Positions 10,963 to 22,730 of a stretch of 64,000 nt of DNA are shown here, in pieces. Where the stretch lies: assembly GCA_038503065.1 (NCBI GenBank), contig JBCAMK010000001.1, forward strand, positions 2,914,001 to 2,978,000. Reading direction: 5' to 3'. Positions within the stretch are counted from its first letter, which is position 1, and each line of letters opens with the position of its first letter. The notes under the pieces are model-generated. The model was not told the DNA's origin, searched no databases, and saw nothing but the letters and a program-made list of their open reading frames with translations. The position numbers were made by a program, and so were the translations under genes. This stretch comes from Paragyromitra xinjiangensis (taxonomy: Eukaryota > Ascomycota > Pezizomycetes > Pezizales > Discinaceae).

Positions 10963-11939
10963 TTTGTAAAACCGGAGGATAACGCTACAGATAGTCGAGA
11001 TTGACAGGATGACCATGACCATGGGTAACTGTAAGAAACACGAGCTATGATTTGGCTTGACTAGGAGTTAGTTTGTGGCGAAGAAAATGGAGAGGCCATC
11101 ACCTTTATGTTCAGACATGTATCATAAAATTGTTATGCTGAGCAACCCACCAATAATTATTTAGATGAGGAAGGCAAGAACTTCTTTTCCGTCCTTTCGC
11201 CCAATTGAGAGCAATTCCTCAAAGAATGGCGTGTCCCCACTCGCTAGACCAAGAAAAGAATCAATAAAAACCCCATCCTATGACACTGAGGCTTTCCCGC
11301 TTCTCGTTAGAGAAAGATAGAGGAAGAAATGCATGAATCGAATGGATGGTGCCACTATACCGTGGAAACTACCCCGAAATCAACCCCTAGGCAATTTGAC
11401 GTTCGCTCAGCCTCGCGGGAAAAACACTACAGAGCAAGAGAAGAAGTATATATATGCATGGGGCAGCCCGTGGGGATAGAAATGGATAAAGTCACGGGGA
11501 AGAATGAAATCAATAGATTGAAAGTGCCCCTACCACCTAGAATTAAGCACCTACCGCGCCTGATTGTTTCTGCACTGACATGAACACTCTCACTGACAAG
11601 CCGTAGGATAATGCTGTGAATAATCCCGCATGTACCATCCTGCTATACATAAACCTACTAGTCAAAGAACACCCTTTTAGCCTCCCACTACCAGCACACA
11701 TCTAAGCAGAAGTTCGTAGAAGCTATCAAGGGAGAGCTATCGAATAAAGAGTAAAAGCTGTAGAGTAAAAAAAATTGGACTTCGCTATTCGTACAACCCC
11801 ACCAGCACAGCGATTAACCTCGACCCCGGTAACTACGTATATCATGAAGTAAAAGCAAACAAAAAACCCCAAATCATTCGCATTTTGCACACTAAAACAG
11901 CCCGACCCCCCACCCCATCACGCACTCTTAGTACACCAT
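10963..11939. other. Intergenic region, no confident gene
   Basis: About 1 kb between MITE A and the 3' end of NUP49. It contains an 84-codon ORF (11329-11583) without recognisable features, which I do not annotate. The last part, before the NUP49 stop, is A/C-rich. Confidence 0.4.
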
Positions 11940-13541
11940 TTATCTTCTTCCCCCTGACCTCAACTCCCTCAAGCCATCCTTGACATCTACAATTCTTCCA
12001 CTCACATCCCTCAACGCATCATTAAACTCCCTCAACGTTCTATTTAACCTCCTTGCGTCCTGCCTCCCACCAACACCACCCGTTACAGCGGTCAAATCCT
12101 CCCCATTAACGCCAACTCCACTTCCACCCACGGCCGCGCTCTGCTCTACACTCCTCAGGCTTGCCTCCACCTCACCCACACTCTCCAGAAATATCCTCAG
12201 CGCCTTTTCCATGCTTTCAGCGTGCTTGTTGAAATACGCAATCATAGGGGCGTTGCTAGTGACCTCATTATCCCCACCACGTGTCGTGTTGTCGGCGCGT
12301 TGGAAATACTGGCTGCGCTGCGCGGGAGGCAGACGGAAGAGATCGAGACAACGAATTGATAGCGTTGCAGCTTCATTATCGGCCTGGTGGTGCTTTTGTG
12401 CATGCGAAAGCGAGATTTGGTCGGCGGAGAGGAAGGATTTGGTTGTGGAGAGCTTGTGGGCGAGGACAGAGGTGTCGGAGGGGATTGTGGACACGGTTTG
12501 ACGGTGGGAGGGAAAGAGAGCAGAAAGAGCCTCTGCGGTGGCAATTTGGGACTGGATGTGTTTGCTATGAGGGCGTTAGTAGATAGGCTAATTAAAGATA
12601 AGTCAAGGAGAGGGGAAGATAAAAACATACTCTAGCTGCTCGAGCTCTTGCTGGACGCTCTCGTGGCAGTCACCGAAGCGAGTGGTGGGGGTAAGACGGG
12701 TTATATCAATTGTAGCAGCTGGGACTGTGTTCTGTTGCTGCTGCTGCTGCTGCTGCTGTTGTTGTTGTTGACTTTGTTGCTGTTGACCGCCTGGCGTAGT
12801 TGCCGTAAAGAGGCCGCCAGGCTTAGGCACTGTACTTGAACCAAGGCTAAACCCAGTATTCAATGTGCTGCCAGTAGCAGGCTGGCCTGTAGGTGAACTA
12901 TATAGACAACCCCCGGATTAGCATGACAACCTCTAATCCTAAGAATTATAGCTAGATGGACACCCACAAGAGTGGCGGTTTCTGCTGTGTCGATGCCCCC
13001 GCTCCAAACAGCCCACCTCCAGCAGTTGGAGCTACAGCCGGTTGTCCTAACAGACCTCCACCAGTACTACTTGTCGCCGCTGCCGCCCCTCCAAAAAGAC
13101 CCCCAGTATTCGAAGCCGGCGCAGCGGTGCTTGCAGTCCCAAATAATCCACCGCCACCGCCCGCAGCCGACGCCGGCGTAGAAGCAGTCCCAAACAATCC
13201 ACCGGTTGCAGGCGCTGATGTCGCAGCGGGAGTGGAGAAAAGGGTGGTACCCGTAGAAGCAGCTGGAGCCTGTGGAGCCCCAAAGAGACCGCCGGAGGGA
13301 GCAGACGGAGTGGACACAGACGGAGTGGACACAGACGGAGTGGACGCGCCAAAAAGACCACCACCTGTTGATGCAGCTGGAGCGGTGGGAGGTGCAAAAG
13401 GAGAAGCGCCTTGTTGCGGCTGAGAGGTTCCGCTGTGGTTGAACTTGATGTTAGCAAGCAATATCGAATTAGGACGAAGGGCACGTACAACAGCGAAGGT
13501 GTGGCCGGGGTGGATGTGGTAGGGCGGTTGAAGAAAGACAT
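11940..13541 (-). CDS. NUP49: Nucleoporin Nup49 (FG-repeat nucleoporin of the Nsp1 channel complex)
   Basis: Four exons on the minus strand: 13489-13541, 12968-13432, 12631-12897 and 11940-12564. Introns of 56, 70 and 66 nt carry branch motifs such as gctaaca and ctactaac. The product is 469 aa. It starts MSFFNRPTTS; the first splice gives 'SLFGTSQPQQ'. Exon 2 encodes repeated GLFG/GGLFG motifs separated by Ala/Ser/Pro-rich spacers, the cohesive FG meshwork of the pore. A polyQ stretch (about 13 Gln, one Ser break upstream) follows, then a coiled-coil half beginning 'QQELEQLDKHIQSQI', as in Nup49/Nup58, which would pair with Nsp1 and Nup57. Exon 2 contains three exact 15-bp units (13302-13346) coding STPSV repeats. 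A Nup57 alternative is less likely given the length and domain order. Confidence 0.88.
13302..13346. repeat. 15-bp tandem repeat x3 inside NUP49
   Basis: Three units of 'cagacggagtggaca' at 13302, 13317 and 13332 (the third differs at its last base). In frame they add five-residue Ser-Thr-Pro-Ser-Val spacers to the FG domain, so copy number can vary without breaking the gene. Confidence 0.85.
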
Positions 13542-15125
13542 GATGGAGACCAGGAGCGGTGATGATGGCTGCTAGAGACGGGGGGGGGCAGTGGATGGAT
13601 TGGGGGGTTGTGATGTCTCTCTCTCCCACTCTCTTCGTTGTGGGTCGGTAGCGTCCACTTGAGTTTTGGTGTTTCGCGAATCGCGAGATGCCTGCTGGTG
13701 TTGAGGCTCAACAACGAACAGCGCGGGGCTTGGCGTGTTGCCTGCCGCAACAACAAAGCTGCTATAAAAACCTAACCCTCATCTAACTCGCTCATTGATA
13801 CGGCGGAAATAAAGATGTTGTTTAAACATAGCACATCTTTAAATGTCTTCAAAGTAGTATATTTGGATCCTCATAAGGAATCCGGGAGCAGACAAGGACA
13901 TACACTATCACTCGGCCCCTCGAGCTCACCTCTTTCCTCGTCCCACACGCATATGCAGTGATACCTCCTCTGATATATTCCATCAAGACTGTTTCGTTGT
14001 ATTAGAAATACTCACTACATAGTTTTACCATAAACCCACTTGCCCGGCGAGATCGCTCATAGAAATGGAGCTTGCAACCTGACGCCCTCCTGGCTAGTAT
14101 TGGGTTATTCGTTTTCCAAAGATCTTGTTCCTTCTGTTCTACCCGGCCCCAAGATATAGGAAATAAAACGCTTAACACCACAAAAGGAATCTACTCTCCC
14201 TCTCTCATACTCATACATCCATCAGCTTATACCTCCTCCATCGGATCAAATAAGCACACACCCACAAACGTTCTCGGCTTCGCCGTGCCAGGCATATTCT
14301 CTACTTTCACCAAAGGGTCCCACCTCGAGATTAGAGCCAGAGCTCTCTACGTCCCCAAATTTCACGGAGAAAAGTACTACGAAGCCCTCCTCTAACTCAT
14401 CGAAGTATGGGCGAGAGCGGCAGACGTCAAGAATGGCATGAGTCGCCCAACTAGCCTGAGATATCTCTTCTCAGAGGATCTCCACGCCTTTAATTATGAA
14501 TCTACGTTAGATCCCGTCCCCTCCATCTTAAGGGTGACATTGGGCTGGAGGAACTAGAACTACTAGAAGGAACATACCAAATCTTTTTACATAATAATGC
14601 GTATTATCGTGCAAAGTTGGGGGAGTTAGTGCAAAGGTAGGGTTTTTGTAACTCGAGACGTTGGTTGGGGTTCGTTTAAAAGAACAATTGAGTAAGCGGA
14701 GAGCAAGGCGTTGGGTTAGTCTAAAACACAAACCGAGTCATGGGCAGCCCAGCGTTTAGCCATTTTTGAGAAGTGCTAGCTCTTACTTCGGTTTTAACTT
14801 AAAAGATACATGTACGCATACTCGTCTGCACTTACCGGAAAATCACGTGTCTCTACAGGCCCTATTAATCAACAAATCGCTTCAGAGCTATAGGTGGTGA
14901 CGCAATTGTGCTCGAGCCAAAAACCGATCAGCCACGGAACACTTGCTATAGCTAGCCAATTAAAAGGTATTGTAGTCAGGCAGGATTCCCCGAGTCAAAA
15001 AAACAAATCATTTCAAGAAGGGGTAGAAGCGGCCGTTGCTAAGGTGACCCTAAGCTGTGCAAATTAATTAAAAGCCCTTTCCCCTTACCGAACTACCCAC
15101 AATCTAAACCATTCTCACGCCTCCC
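13542..15125. other. Intergenic region between divergent NUP49 and the Tet-like oxygenase gene
   Basis: About 1.6 kb that must hold both promoters. It contains one CTATCACTCG motif (13905-13914) and one TACATGTA palindrome (14807-14814). A 107-codon frame at 14072-14395 lacks an ATG start and is not annotated. Confidence 0.45.
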
Positions 15126-16268
15126 ATGGAAACCTTACTCCCTGCCGCGTCTACAGAGTCCGCTCCTAAATACTCTTCGGCTACTCAAAAAAGAGTCGAT
15201 CATCTCATCACCGGAACAAAAGCCATCACCGTTAAAACCCTCGGATATAAAATTCCCCACGGCAGTACGCTAAGACAAGAAGTCCTGCAGCAGCAAGTCC
15301 AATGGGAAGAAGGTAGAAAAGGCCGAGAGGTAGTGAAAGTTGGGATCCGCTACAGCACACTCGCTAGAAGGGCTGCTAGTAGACAGCTCCCTTCAATCAC
15401 GGACTACCGTCTCTTAACCAAGAAGTTCAGGGTTCTCCCCTCATCAACTAGTCCACTGGAAATCCGAGGTCCTGATGGCAGTGTTCTGGCTTACCGATTC
15501 CGCGTCCCGGATAACTTCATAGTCACACTGGAGGAATCCGACAAGCTTCTGCCACTCAAAAAGCCGAGCGGGACCGGCGGGTCTACGGTTACAAGGCAAT
15601 ATGCGATGTGGGCGGACTACGGAGACCTACGGTACAGCAATGATTACAAGAAAGATCTACCCGCGGCTGAAACCTGGAGGGAGATAAACCAACCTTTCTT
15701 CGAATATCTATCTAATAACCTTCGGATGCTATCCCCTGAGATGTGGCTTACGGCCAAAAACGCAGGAGACTTCAATAAAACCGGTGATATCCGTCCCGTG
15801 GCGGAGGCCTGGCATGGTGTGGTTATTAGTCAGAAAATGAAGGGTGAGGTGGGGAAGGTTCATCAAGATTGGCTGGGCAAAAAATCGGTGTATAATGCGA
15901 TAGTTCCGTACTCTAGTAGCGGATGGACAGGCGGGGATTTAATCTTGTGGCAGTTGAAGCTGAGGGTTCAAGTGTCGAGAGGAGAGGCGTTATTCTTTCT
16001 TGGAAATGTATTGGCACACGAGATAACGGAAATTACGGAAGGTGAGAGGAATGAAGTGGATCTCTTTATTCGCAAAAGTTCGTTTGACCGCAAGGAGCGG
16101 GAGCAGAAAAAAAGGGGGGTTTTTCAACTGTGGGAAAATAAAAAGACTCCAAAGAGAAGAAAGGAGGCAGTGAAGTTGGAGAAGAAGGGAATTAGGAGGG
16201 AGAAGAAAGAAAAACTTCGGGATTCAAGGAATGAGCGAGGACAGCAGGCAGCAAATTTGCCTATATAA
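15126..16268 (+). CDS. Tet/JBP-like 2-oxoglutarate Fe(II) oxygenase with basic C-terminal tail
   Basis: Intronless, 380 aa. The C-terminal half has the double-stranded beta-helix signature: His246 and Asp248 (HQD), a G-G-D-L-I-L-W strand, G-E-A-L-F-F-L-G, then distal His298 in LAHEIT and Arg308 in GERNEVDLF, the expected 2-oxoglutarate-binding position. This order and spacing resemble the fungal Tet-like 2OG-Fe(II) oxygenase superfamily, whose animal members oxidise 5-methylcytosine and whose fungal copies are often multiplied and transposon-linked. The tail (about 320-375) is very Lys/Arg-rich, like a nuclear or nucleic-acid-binding segment. No transposase is next to it. DNA or RNA oxidation is an inference; a small-molecule or protein substrate remains possible. 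Confidence 0.62.
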   Translation: METLLPAASTESAPKYSSATQKRVDHLITGTKAITVKTLGYKIPHGSTLRQEVLQQQVQWEEGRKGREVVKVGIRYSTLARRAASRQLPSITDYRLLTKKFRVLPSSTSPLEIRGPDGSVLAYRFRVPDNFIVTLEESDKLLPLKKPSGTGGSTVTRQYAMWADYGDLRYSNDYKKDLPAAETWREINQPFFEYLSNNLRMLSPEMWLTAKNAGDFNKTGDIRPVAEAWHGVVISQKMKGEVGKVHQDWLGKKSVYNAIVPYSSSGWTGGDLILWQLKLRVQVSRGEALFFLGNVLAHEITEITEGERNEVDLFIRKSSFDRKEREQKKRGVFQLWENKKTPKRRKEAVKLEKKGIRREKKEKLRDSRNERGQQAANLPI

Positions 16269-17044
16269 CATGGGCTAGGCAGATGCACCTCGGGGATTGG
16301 GCCGCCGATAGTGGGCTTCCGTTATCGCTGCTAAGTTCTCTATGGTATCCGTTTTGAGAGTTACATGTAGCTATATTTTCTTAAAGTCTAGAAGTTTTGA
16401 GGAATTATTTGAGGTAGTTAGAACTTGAAGTTAATAAATTAGAGAAATTTACAGTGCACGGACCAGTAATACCAACGAAGAAACGCAACCCAAGCCATTC
16501 TCAACTGATGGCCCACAACTAAGCCACAGCTAATTACTATCCCCTTGTCTATAGGGTTATACTAGGACTATTGTTGGGTAGTGGAGCGCACGTTGGCTAG
16601 GCATGAAACAATAGATGTCAATCGGAACTTGTGCTTCTAACCTAAGGTTTACGGGTAAGTCTCTTGAGGCTTAGGATCGGTTTTAAGAATATTAAAGTTA
16701 GACTTTGGAGATTCCCCATTCTGGTTTGAAACAGCCTAATCTAGATTAGCGTCTTCTGGTCATATACTATCACTCGACAGAGCGAAAACTCCGGTTGCGT
16801 TGGCAATTACGCTTGCGTGAGGATTAGTGAAGGTAAAATCGATTTATGTGAATATTTCTTAGAGCTTCAAAAGTCCCCAAGGGTTTTCTAAATAGCATAG
16901 AATTGGTCGGATCTCCCTCGTGTTACCATGCGGCTCAACATCCCAGCAGCGCCAAGCAACAACGTCTTTGTTATGACCTTCAACCTTCAATCTCGCCTCA
17001 AGCTTCACCACCCTCCGTCAATACTAGCCCCCCATATTACAGCA
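16269..17044. other. Intergenic region
   Basis: Contains a TACATGTA palindrome (16362-16369) shortly after the oxygenase stop and a CTATCACTCG motif (16767-16776). The end is the FIP1 leader, where an upstream in-frame ATG occurs at 16928. Confidence 0.4.
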
Positions 17045-18330
17045 ATGGAACAAGACGAAGACGAGTTTCTTTACGGTGATGCCGTCGCCGCGCCCCCTGT
17101 TGCCGCCCTCCAACAAGCTTCTGCAGTTGCTACGCCTACACCAGCACCCGCCAGTGCGAGCGTAACACCTTCTGATGTGGTTCCAGGACTTCCAGGACTC
17201 GGTGGTGGCGTAGATACGCCAATGGGTGAAAGTGATAGTGGAAATGCTGGTGTTGGAGGAGAGGAAAGCCTAGAGGAGGGGGAGGAAGAGGAGGAGGAAG
17301 TTGAGGTAGAGGACAGCGACGATGTACGTTTTAAAGTTTCATCTCGTCATTTCTCGCAATTGCTAACTAACATTTCTAATTGTAGGATATCGAATTTGTT
17401 ATCGAGCGCAAAGATGGCTCACGTCCCGAAGCCCCTCCGCAACCTTCCCGCTATAACCAAGTCCGCATGGCCCCTTCACGACCCACTCCCGACACCACCA
17501 AACCTCCCACCGCCCCCTCAGGCCCCTCGGGCTCTCGCACTACTCCCCAACCCCAATCCGCCCCTTCAGTTCCCTCAGCCTCAGGACAGCTCCATCCCCC
17601 AACATCCACCTCTAAACTTGACCTCAACGCCAACCCTTCCTACAACGGCGCTCCCATTAAATCCATCTCCCTTGACTCTGACACGCTTCTCCCCGCCGAC
17701 AAACCCTGGCGCAAGCCCGGCGCCGACGTCACCGATTATTTCAATTATGGTTTTGACGAGTTCACATGGACCGCATACTGCCAGAAACAGGAGTCCCTAC
17801 GTGATGAATACGATCCCCACAAGTTGATGGAGCAGATGATGATGCTCTCCGGTATGGGGATTGGGATCCCTGGCATGGATCCAACCGCCGGCATGCCAGA
17901 CATGAGCACGATGATGAACTTTGGGCCTGGTGGAGGCGGGGTTGTCGCGCCGAGTGGGCCTGCCGGTGGAGGGGGCGATATGGGGATGGGCGGAATGGGC
18001 GATCCGACGGGTATGTATGGTGGTGCAGGAATGGGCGGGTTTGACGAAAGAGCACAACAAGGGGCTTATGGCATGCCCCAGGGAGGCGACCCGAGGAGAG
18101 GCGGGATGTATGACCCCAATTCAGAACAAGCGTTTGAGCCCGCTGTTGACTTTAATGGGTATAGGCCACCGCAAGGTCCTGGGGGTGGGATGGGTGCATA
18201 TGGTGGGTATGATGGTGGGATGATGCAGCAGCAACAGCAGCAGCAGCAGCAGCAGCAACAGCAACGGGGCCCCGGGGGGTATGGGCCAACAGGGCCAAGA
18301 GGTGGGAGAGGTGCGAGACGGGGGTGGTAG
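17045..18330 (+). CDS. FIP1: Fip1, pre-mRNA polyadenylation factor subunit
   Basis: Two exons, 17045-17323 and 17386-18330 (62-nt intron gtacgt...tgtag, with tgctaac branch). The product is 407 aa if it starts at [11 protein letters not shown], the usual acidic Fip1 beginning; an in-frame ATG at 16928 would add 39 residues. The order is an acidic N terminus (long Glu/Asp run), a Pro/Ser linker and the Fip1 motif '[20 protein letters not shown]' followed by 'FTWTAYC.KQE', then a Gly/Met-rich tail with a 13-residue polyQ and an RGG-like end ([12 protein letters not shown]). Fip1 tethers poly(A) polymerase to the cleavage and polyadenylation factor in the nucleus. The conserved core is complete. 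Confidence 0.92.
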
Positions 18331-19729
18331 AATCATTAAAGGTAGTGATTTGTGAGGAGTATGTGTGTATTGATAAGATTGTCTTTTTTTCTTACTTTAA
18401 TCTTTGTTATATGAAAGACTGGAACTCTGGGTGTTTTTTTCTCTTACGGGTTTATGTACTATACCTTTCCTACTTCGGTGTCATATTCCTCGCTGCCTCA
18501 TCTAGCCCTATTTCTTCAGAATTCAGTGACTTTTAAGACTTTCCCGTATCATTGCACGATCGATTGAGCGATGGATGGATAGATAGACAACCCTAACCCT
18601 ACTGGTATATTTATTTAACAAATACGTAATCTTTCTGGTTCTTTTGATTTAAAACGTGACGGCTTCAGGAAAATTGCCACGATGCCCCAGAATATCAGAT
18701 GTCGAATTAACCCTGGTGGCTTCGCGGTGTATCACCTTCTATGGCGCAGCTATTCCCCTAAGAAGGAAACAGCTGTCGACAAGCAAGCATTTGAGATGTA
18801 TGGGTACAAGTATATTGTTGTAGGTAATCGGGAATTGGCATTGCAACTAAACTCCGCGTATATTCTCACGTTAGTGTTTGAGACAGGAGGATGGTGCGCA
18901 AAATGTTTGGGATATTTTTTTTTATCTAGCTATCGTCAATAGTCTTAGATATATATGGGGCTATGAGTGCGAGTGTGCATAGACTCGATGTTTCTAGCGT
19001 TATGGTAGCTTCTTTAGTTATGGTGATATATGTAGGTCGAAGAAGTTCTAGCCTGAGCCCTACGAAATACGAGTAAACGTAAGATTTGAAGGCTTTGTAA
19101 TGGGTGATTGCTGTATATTAGTTATGATACGTAAAATCACAATGCCAGTACGGGTGCGTCTCTGTGTTTTAGTATTTTGAGACTTGGAGGTTAGATCAGT
19201 TCTAGTTTAATATAATCGTAAAGTGGTAGTTCAAGCTCTAGCAAAAAAAATACCCTGGAGCTGGTTTTAAGTGAGTACATGTAGATACGTACTTTTGCTC
19301 GATACCTAATTTTAGAGGGGGAAAAAAAAGTAGGGTGTACTTTTAGTACTTAAGCTCCTTCAATCTTAAACGCAAATAATTTTTATGATGCTCACTGAAG
19401 ATGGCCGATTGCAACGATTTTCTATTTGTAAAGTTAAGCTTGCGCATATGCTTAACTCTCTTTGATACTAGTACTTATGCCATTGGCATCCGGCTTGGCT
19501 CACTCTTTTCCTAGCTTAGATGCTCAAGCTCTAGATCTATTGTGATAGAACTGCTGTTGTTGTGTCGCTCCGGCCACGCCAATCCATTTTGGAATATTTG
19601 CTTACAACCCAAGTACGTCACCAAGATAACTACCACAGTTTTTGTGCTTGTGCTTGCTTTTTCATGCTTAATCGTGCTTGCAGGGAGTAATTGCCTTCTC
19701 CGGTCATCATCACTTGTGGTCAATCGATC
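18331..19729. other. Intergenic region, no confident gene
   Basis: AT-rich. Includes an 86-codon ORF (18682-18942) without features, which I leave out, and a TACATGTA palindrome (19276-19283). Confidence 0.4.
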
Positions 19730-21016
19730 ATGGATACCCTGTCGTCGTCACCTTGCCCACCTCCTCGTTCAAGCTCACCAGGATTGGACCTGGATATTAC
19801 CCCGCAAGCTGAAGTTATCATCGCCAATTACAAACCCTCATCCGCTGAAGATAAAACGAGTGATGTACTGAGGGCAATGCTAAATCATGCGCCTTCAGCA
19901 TCTGGGCGTAGCAGCATTGCCCATGGGATAGTTGCGCAGATACACCCCAAAGCTCTTGCCCACTATTACATCAAATCATTATTGTTTCCATGTATGATCC
20001 TCCTTGTTTATCTTTGGCGAAGTAAGGACTGAAGCTTCGAAGTCTTGGCCAAGGGTGGGAAAACACCAAATCCCTCGTACCATCCCTCCGGTATGGATTC
20101 AGCTGAGGAGGACTCTGTTGAGATGAGTCCGCAATCTCAGTTCCAGGCAAAACTAAAGAAAAATGCATGGTTCTTTATATTCTGATATCTGACACTTACC
20201 AATTTCTGACAAAAATGCTTGTCAATAGCTTCTCCGTCGGGATGAAAATCGTTGCGTTATATCCAAGGCTTATGACTATGATATGTGGGACAAACTACCA
20301 GAGCATGAGAGGTCCATGATTGAGAACTCGGATTGGACTGAAGCTACACACATAGTGCCGTTTTCCTTTGGAGAACCTACACAGAATCAAGTACTAATAG
20401 CTCTATTTCTTGTTTCAACCTACGTTCGCTAATAGTCTTTGCTCCATGCAACTATCTGGGATTGTATTTTCCGTGTCTTCCCTGAGTTGAAAAAGACGTT
20501 TGGCGCGAATGATATCAACGATCCAAGAAATTTCCTTACCTTGCAGGCTGGCCTGCGTAGAGCTTTTGGGAGGTTCAAATTTTGTCTCGAAGCTACGGTA
20601 AGCCCCTACCTCAGTGCGCGCAGGACAATCATGAATTTATGTTCTATTCGTTTCGCCGATGTGCTTGGTGTCTTGTTGAACAGTCTTAATTCTGGCTCAG
20701 TGTTACCGAACCCATTTGCTGATGCTTATCACATTAGGGCGCCCCAAATACTTACCATATAAATGTCTTCAACAATTTTCCTACCAATCAATTGCGTATG
20801 ATTCCAGCTAGTCGTGAAGTGATATTTACTGGGCACGATGACCGGTATCCCTTGCCAGATCCTGACCTTTTGCGCCTACATGCAGCGGTCGCGAAGATTT
20901 TAGACGTGTCAGGGATGGGACATATGATCGAGGAAGTTCTTCACAAGCGACAGGAGGTAAGACGCTTAGATGAAGATGGATCAACAGATATGAGGATTTT
21001 TATGGCTGCTTTCTGA
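19730..21016 (+). CDS. HNH-endonuclease-domain protein (HNH_2 type)
   Basis: Five exons proposed: 19730-19991, 20043-20164, 20229-20390, 20436-20597 and 20738-21016, giving 328 aa. The core 'RRDENRCVISK' (Cys137) plus 'ATHIVPFSFGE' (His169) is the HNH_2 pattern found in many fungal proteins that otherwise lack known domains. The N-terminal region has a helical segment before it. Introns 1, 3 and 4 are GT-AG (51, 45 and 140 nt). The intron between exons 2 and 3 only keeps frame with a GC donor at 20165 (gcatgg...caatag), which is either a real GC-AG intron or a sign of gene decay. No modification methylase or toxin gene is adjacent. The substrate is unknown; nuclease activity is inferred from the family. 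Confidence 0.65.
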
Positions 21017-21357
21017 GCGAAGAGGTCTTTTTGGCTTGTCTTTTTTTTCGCTGGTATCTGTTAGAAGGTGCGGAATATTCTACGTCTGTACGACTGATCT
21101 TGTAAATACTAAGTCGACTAATTGGGGTCAGAATTTTTTTGCAGTAATATTCTTTTTGATGCATAGCTAGCGCTACATATGGTGACGGATGGTACATATG
21201 CTGTAGAGAGTTGGATAGGCTTTTGGTGGCTTGCTCCCTCTTGTACCCTACTGCCGAGCCCACAGATAAGCTTTTGAGCCGCATAACCATCCCTATTCCT
21301 GGACTGAACGTCAACCACCTGTACCCGAATACCCGTGGAGCAGCTCATCAACGCACG

Positions 21358-22730
21358 ATGTCCCTCCTAACGCCACCGAAACTCGTCGCCTCGACAGGTA
21401 AGACTTATAGTTGCACGGTCGGCGAAACTACTGGCTCAATATACAATGGGAACGAAAGCAACTTATTCCGGAGCGCGCAATGGTAAGGTTACCTAAAAGG
21501 CATGAGGACAGAAGGAAGGCTAATAGTTTAAGAGGTCGCCCGACGGGACGACTATCCTAACTTCGAGCGAGGATAATGTGCTACGGACATGGGTGCTGTA
21601 TGTCTACTTCCTCGCCATCTCCAGGACCATTGAAGATGTCCTAACAACTGCTCAGGCCAGTCGACCTTCTCGATCCCTCCGAATCCCCCCAAAATCTAGA
21701 ACCCTACTCCTCTATTCACTCTGCAGAGCCAGTCTACGCGATGGCTATCTATCCGCACATGCAACTTTCCAGCCCTGCCAGTTGCTGCTTTGTCGCCTCC
21801 TCGCGTGACCACCCAATCCAACTTTACGACCTCCTCACGCCTACAGCACGTGCGAATTACCCGCTGATTGACCCAATGACCGAGAAATACCACACTCCCG
21901 CATCACTCATCTTCACCCCATCGAATGCGAATCAGTTCATTGTAGGCACCACGTCGCAGATCTCAATTTTTGATCTACAGCGACCTGGAGAAGGACCATT
22001 GCAGAGGCTGAAGACTATTCCGACAAGGAGGAGTGTACAGACTGGACACACGATGAAAGGAATTATATCTGCGTTAGCAGTAGCTCCTGGGAACTCTGAA
22101 GGGACGGGTGTGTTAGCAGCAGGGACGTTTACTCGGCAGGTGGGTCTGTATGCAGCGGAAGGAACGGGAGAGACGATTGGCGTGTTTGGGTTGTCAGAAG
22201 GGGATGGTGCAGGTGTAACGCAGCTAGCGTGGAGTCAATGTGGAAGATATTTATATATCGCGGAGAGGAAGAGTGAGGTGGTTGCAGTGTATGATATCCG
22301 TGTTGCCGGGGAGAAGGTAGAGAGTTTTAGGGGGAGGAGCGCGGGGACAAATCAGAGGGTGGGGATCGACGTAGCTTATGCGCTTGGTGGAGAGGTTGTG
22401 GGAGGTGGGATGGATGGGAAAGTAAAAGTTTGGGAAGCGGGGCATGGGAAGGAGGGGGAGGATGTCAGCGCGGTAAAGTGTGAGTGGGTGGCGCATAGCG
22501 ATGTGGTAGGGAGTGCGGTTGTGCATCCTGGGGGAGCGGTATTGGCGACTTGTTCGGGGACAAGGAGGAGTGTCACTCTGGAAGAAGATGGAGAGGGGGG
22601 AGAAGATTGGAGGGGATGGGATAATAGTTTGAAAGTTTGGGCTTTGGCCTCGCCCACCAAAGGCGATGACCGCGTGGGTAGTGATACGGGCGAGTCAAAC
22701 GATAATGTCAAGGCGGATCATGAAGCATAA
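21358..22730 (+). CDS. WD40 protein, WRAP53/TCAB1-like
   Basis: Three exons: 21358-21482, 21535-21597 and 21656-22730 (introns of 52 and 58 nt). The product is 420 aa. The WD blades read 'QWSPDGTTILTSSEDNVLRTW', 'ASSRDHPIQLYD', 'SLIFTPSNANQFIVGT', 'TQLAWSQCGRYLYIAERKS', 'TNQRVGIDVAYALGGEVVGG' and a late blade with 'HPGGAVLATCSGTRR'. The S-R-(D/E)-x-P-I motif and T-N-Q-R-(V/I) are characteristic of the WRAP53/TCAB1 family, the yeast relative being Swt21. Animal TCAB1 binds CAB-box RNAs and telomerase RNA in Cajal bodies; the yeast protein is linked to splicing. No localisation signal is evident. It lies 341 bp downstream of the HNH gene on the same strand. Confidence 0.82.

Noticed and set aside
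11329..11583. 84-codon ORF
   Set aside because: No signal, motif or splice context; length is within chance for this composition.
12956..13423. 155-codon plus-strand ORF
   Set aside because: Antisense of the NUP49 FG-repeat exon; low complexity mirrors the real coding strand.
14072..14395. 107-codon open frame
   Set aside because: No ATG start near its 5' end and no family features.
18586..18602. Telomere-like 'ccctaaccct' (also near 13769)
   Set aside because: Single short occurrences, not tandem; no telomere or subtelomere boundary.
18682..18942. 86-codon ORF
   Set aside because: Short, featureless and in AT-rich intergenic DNA.
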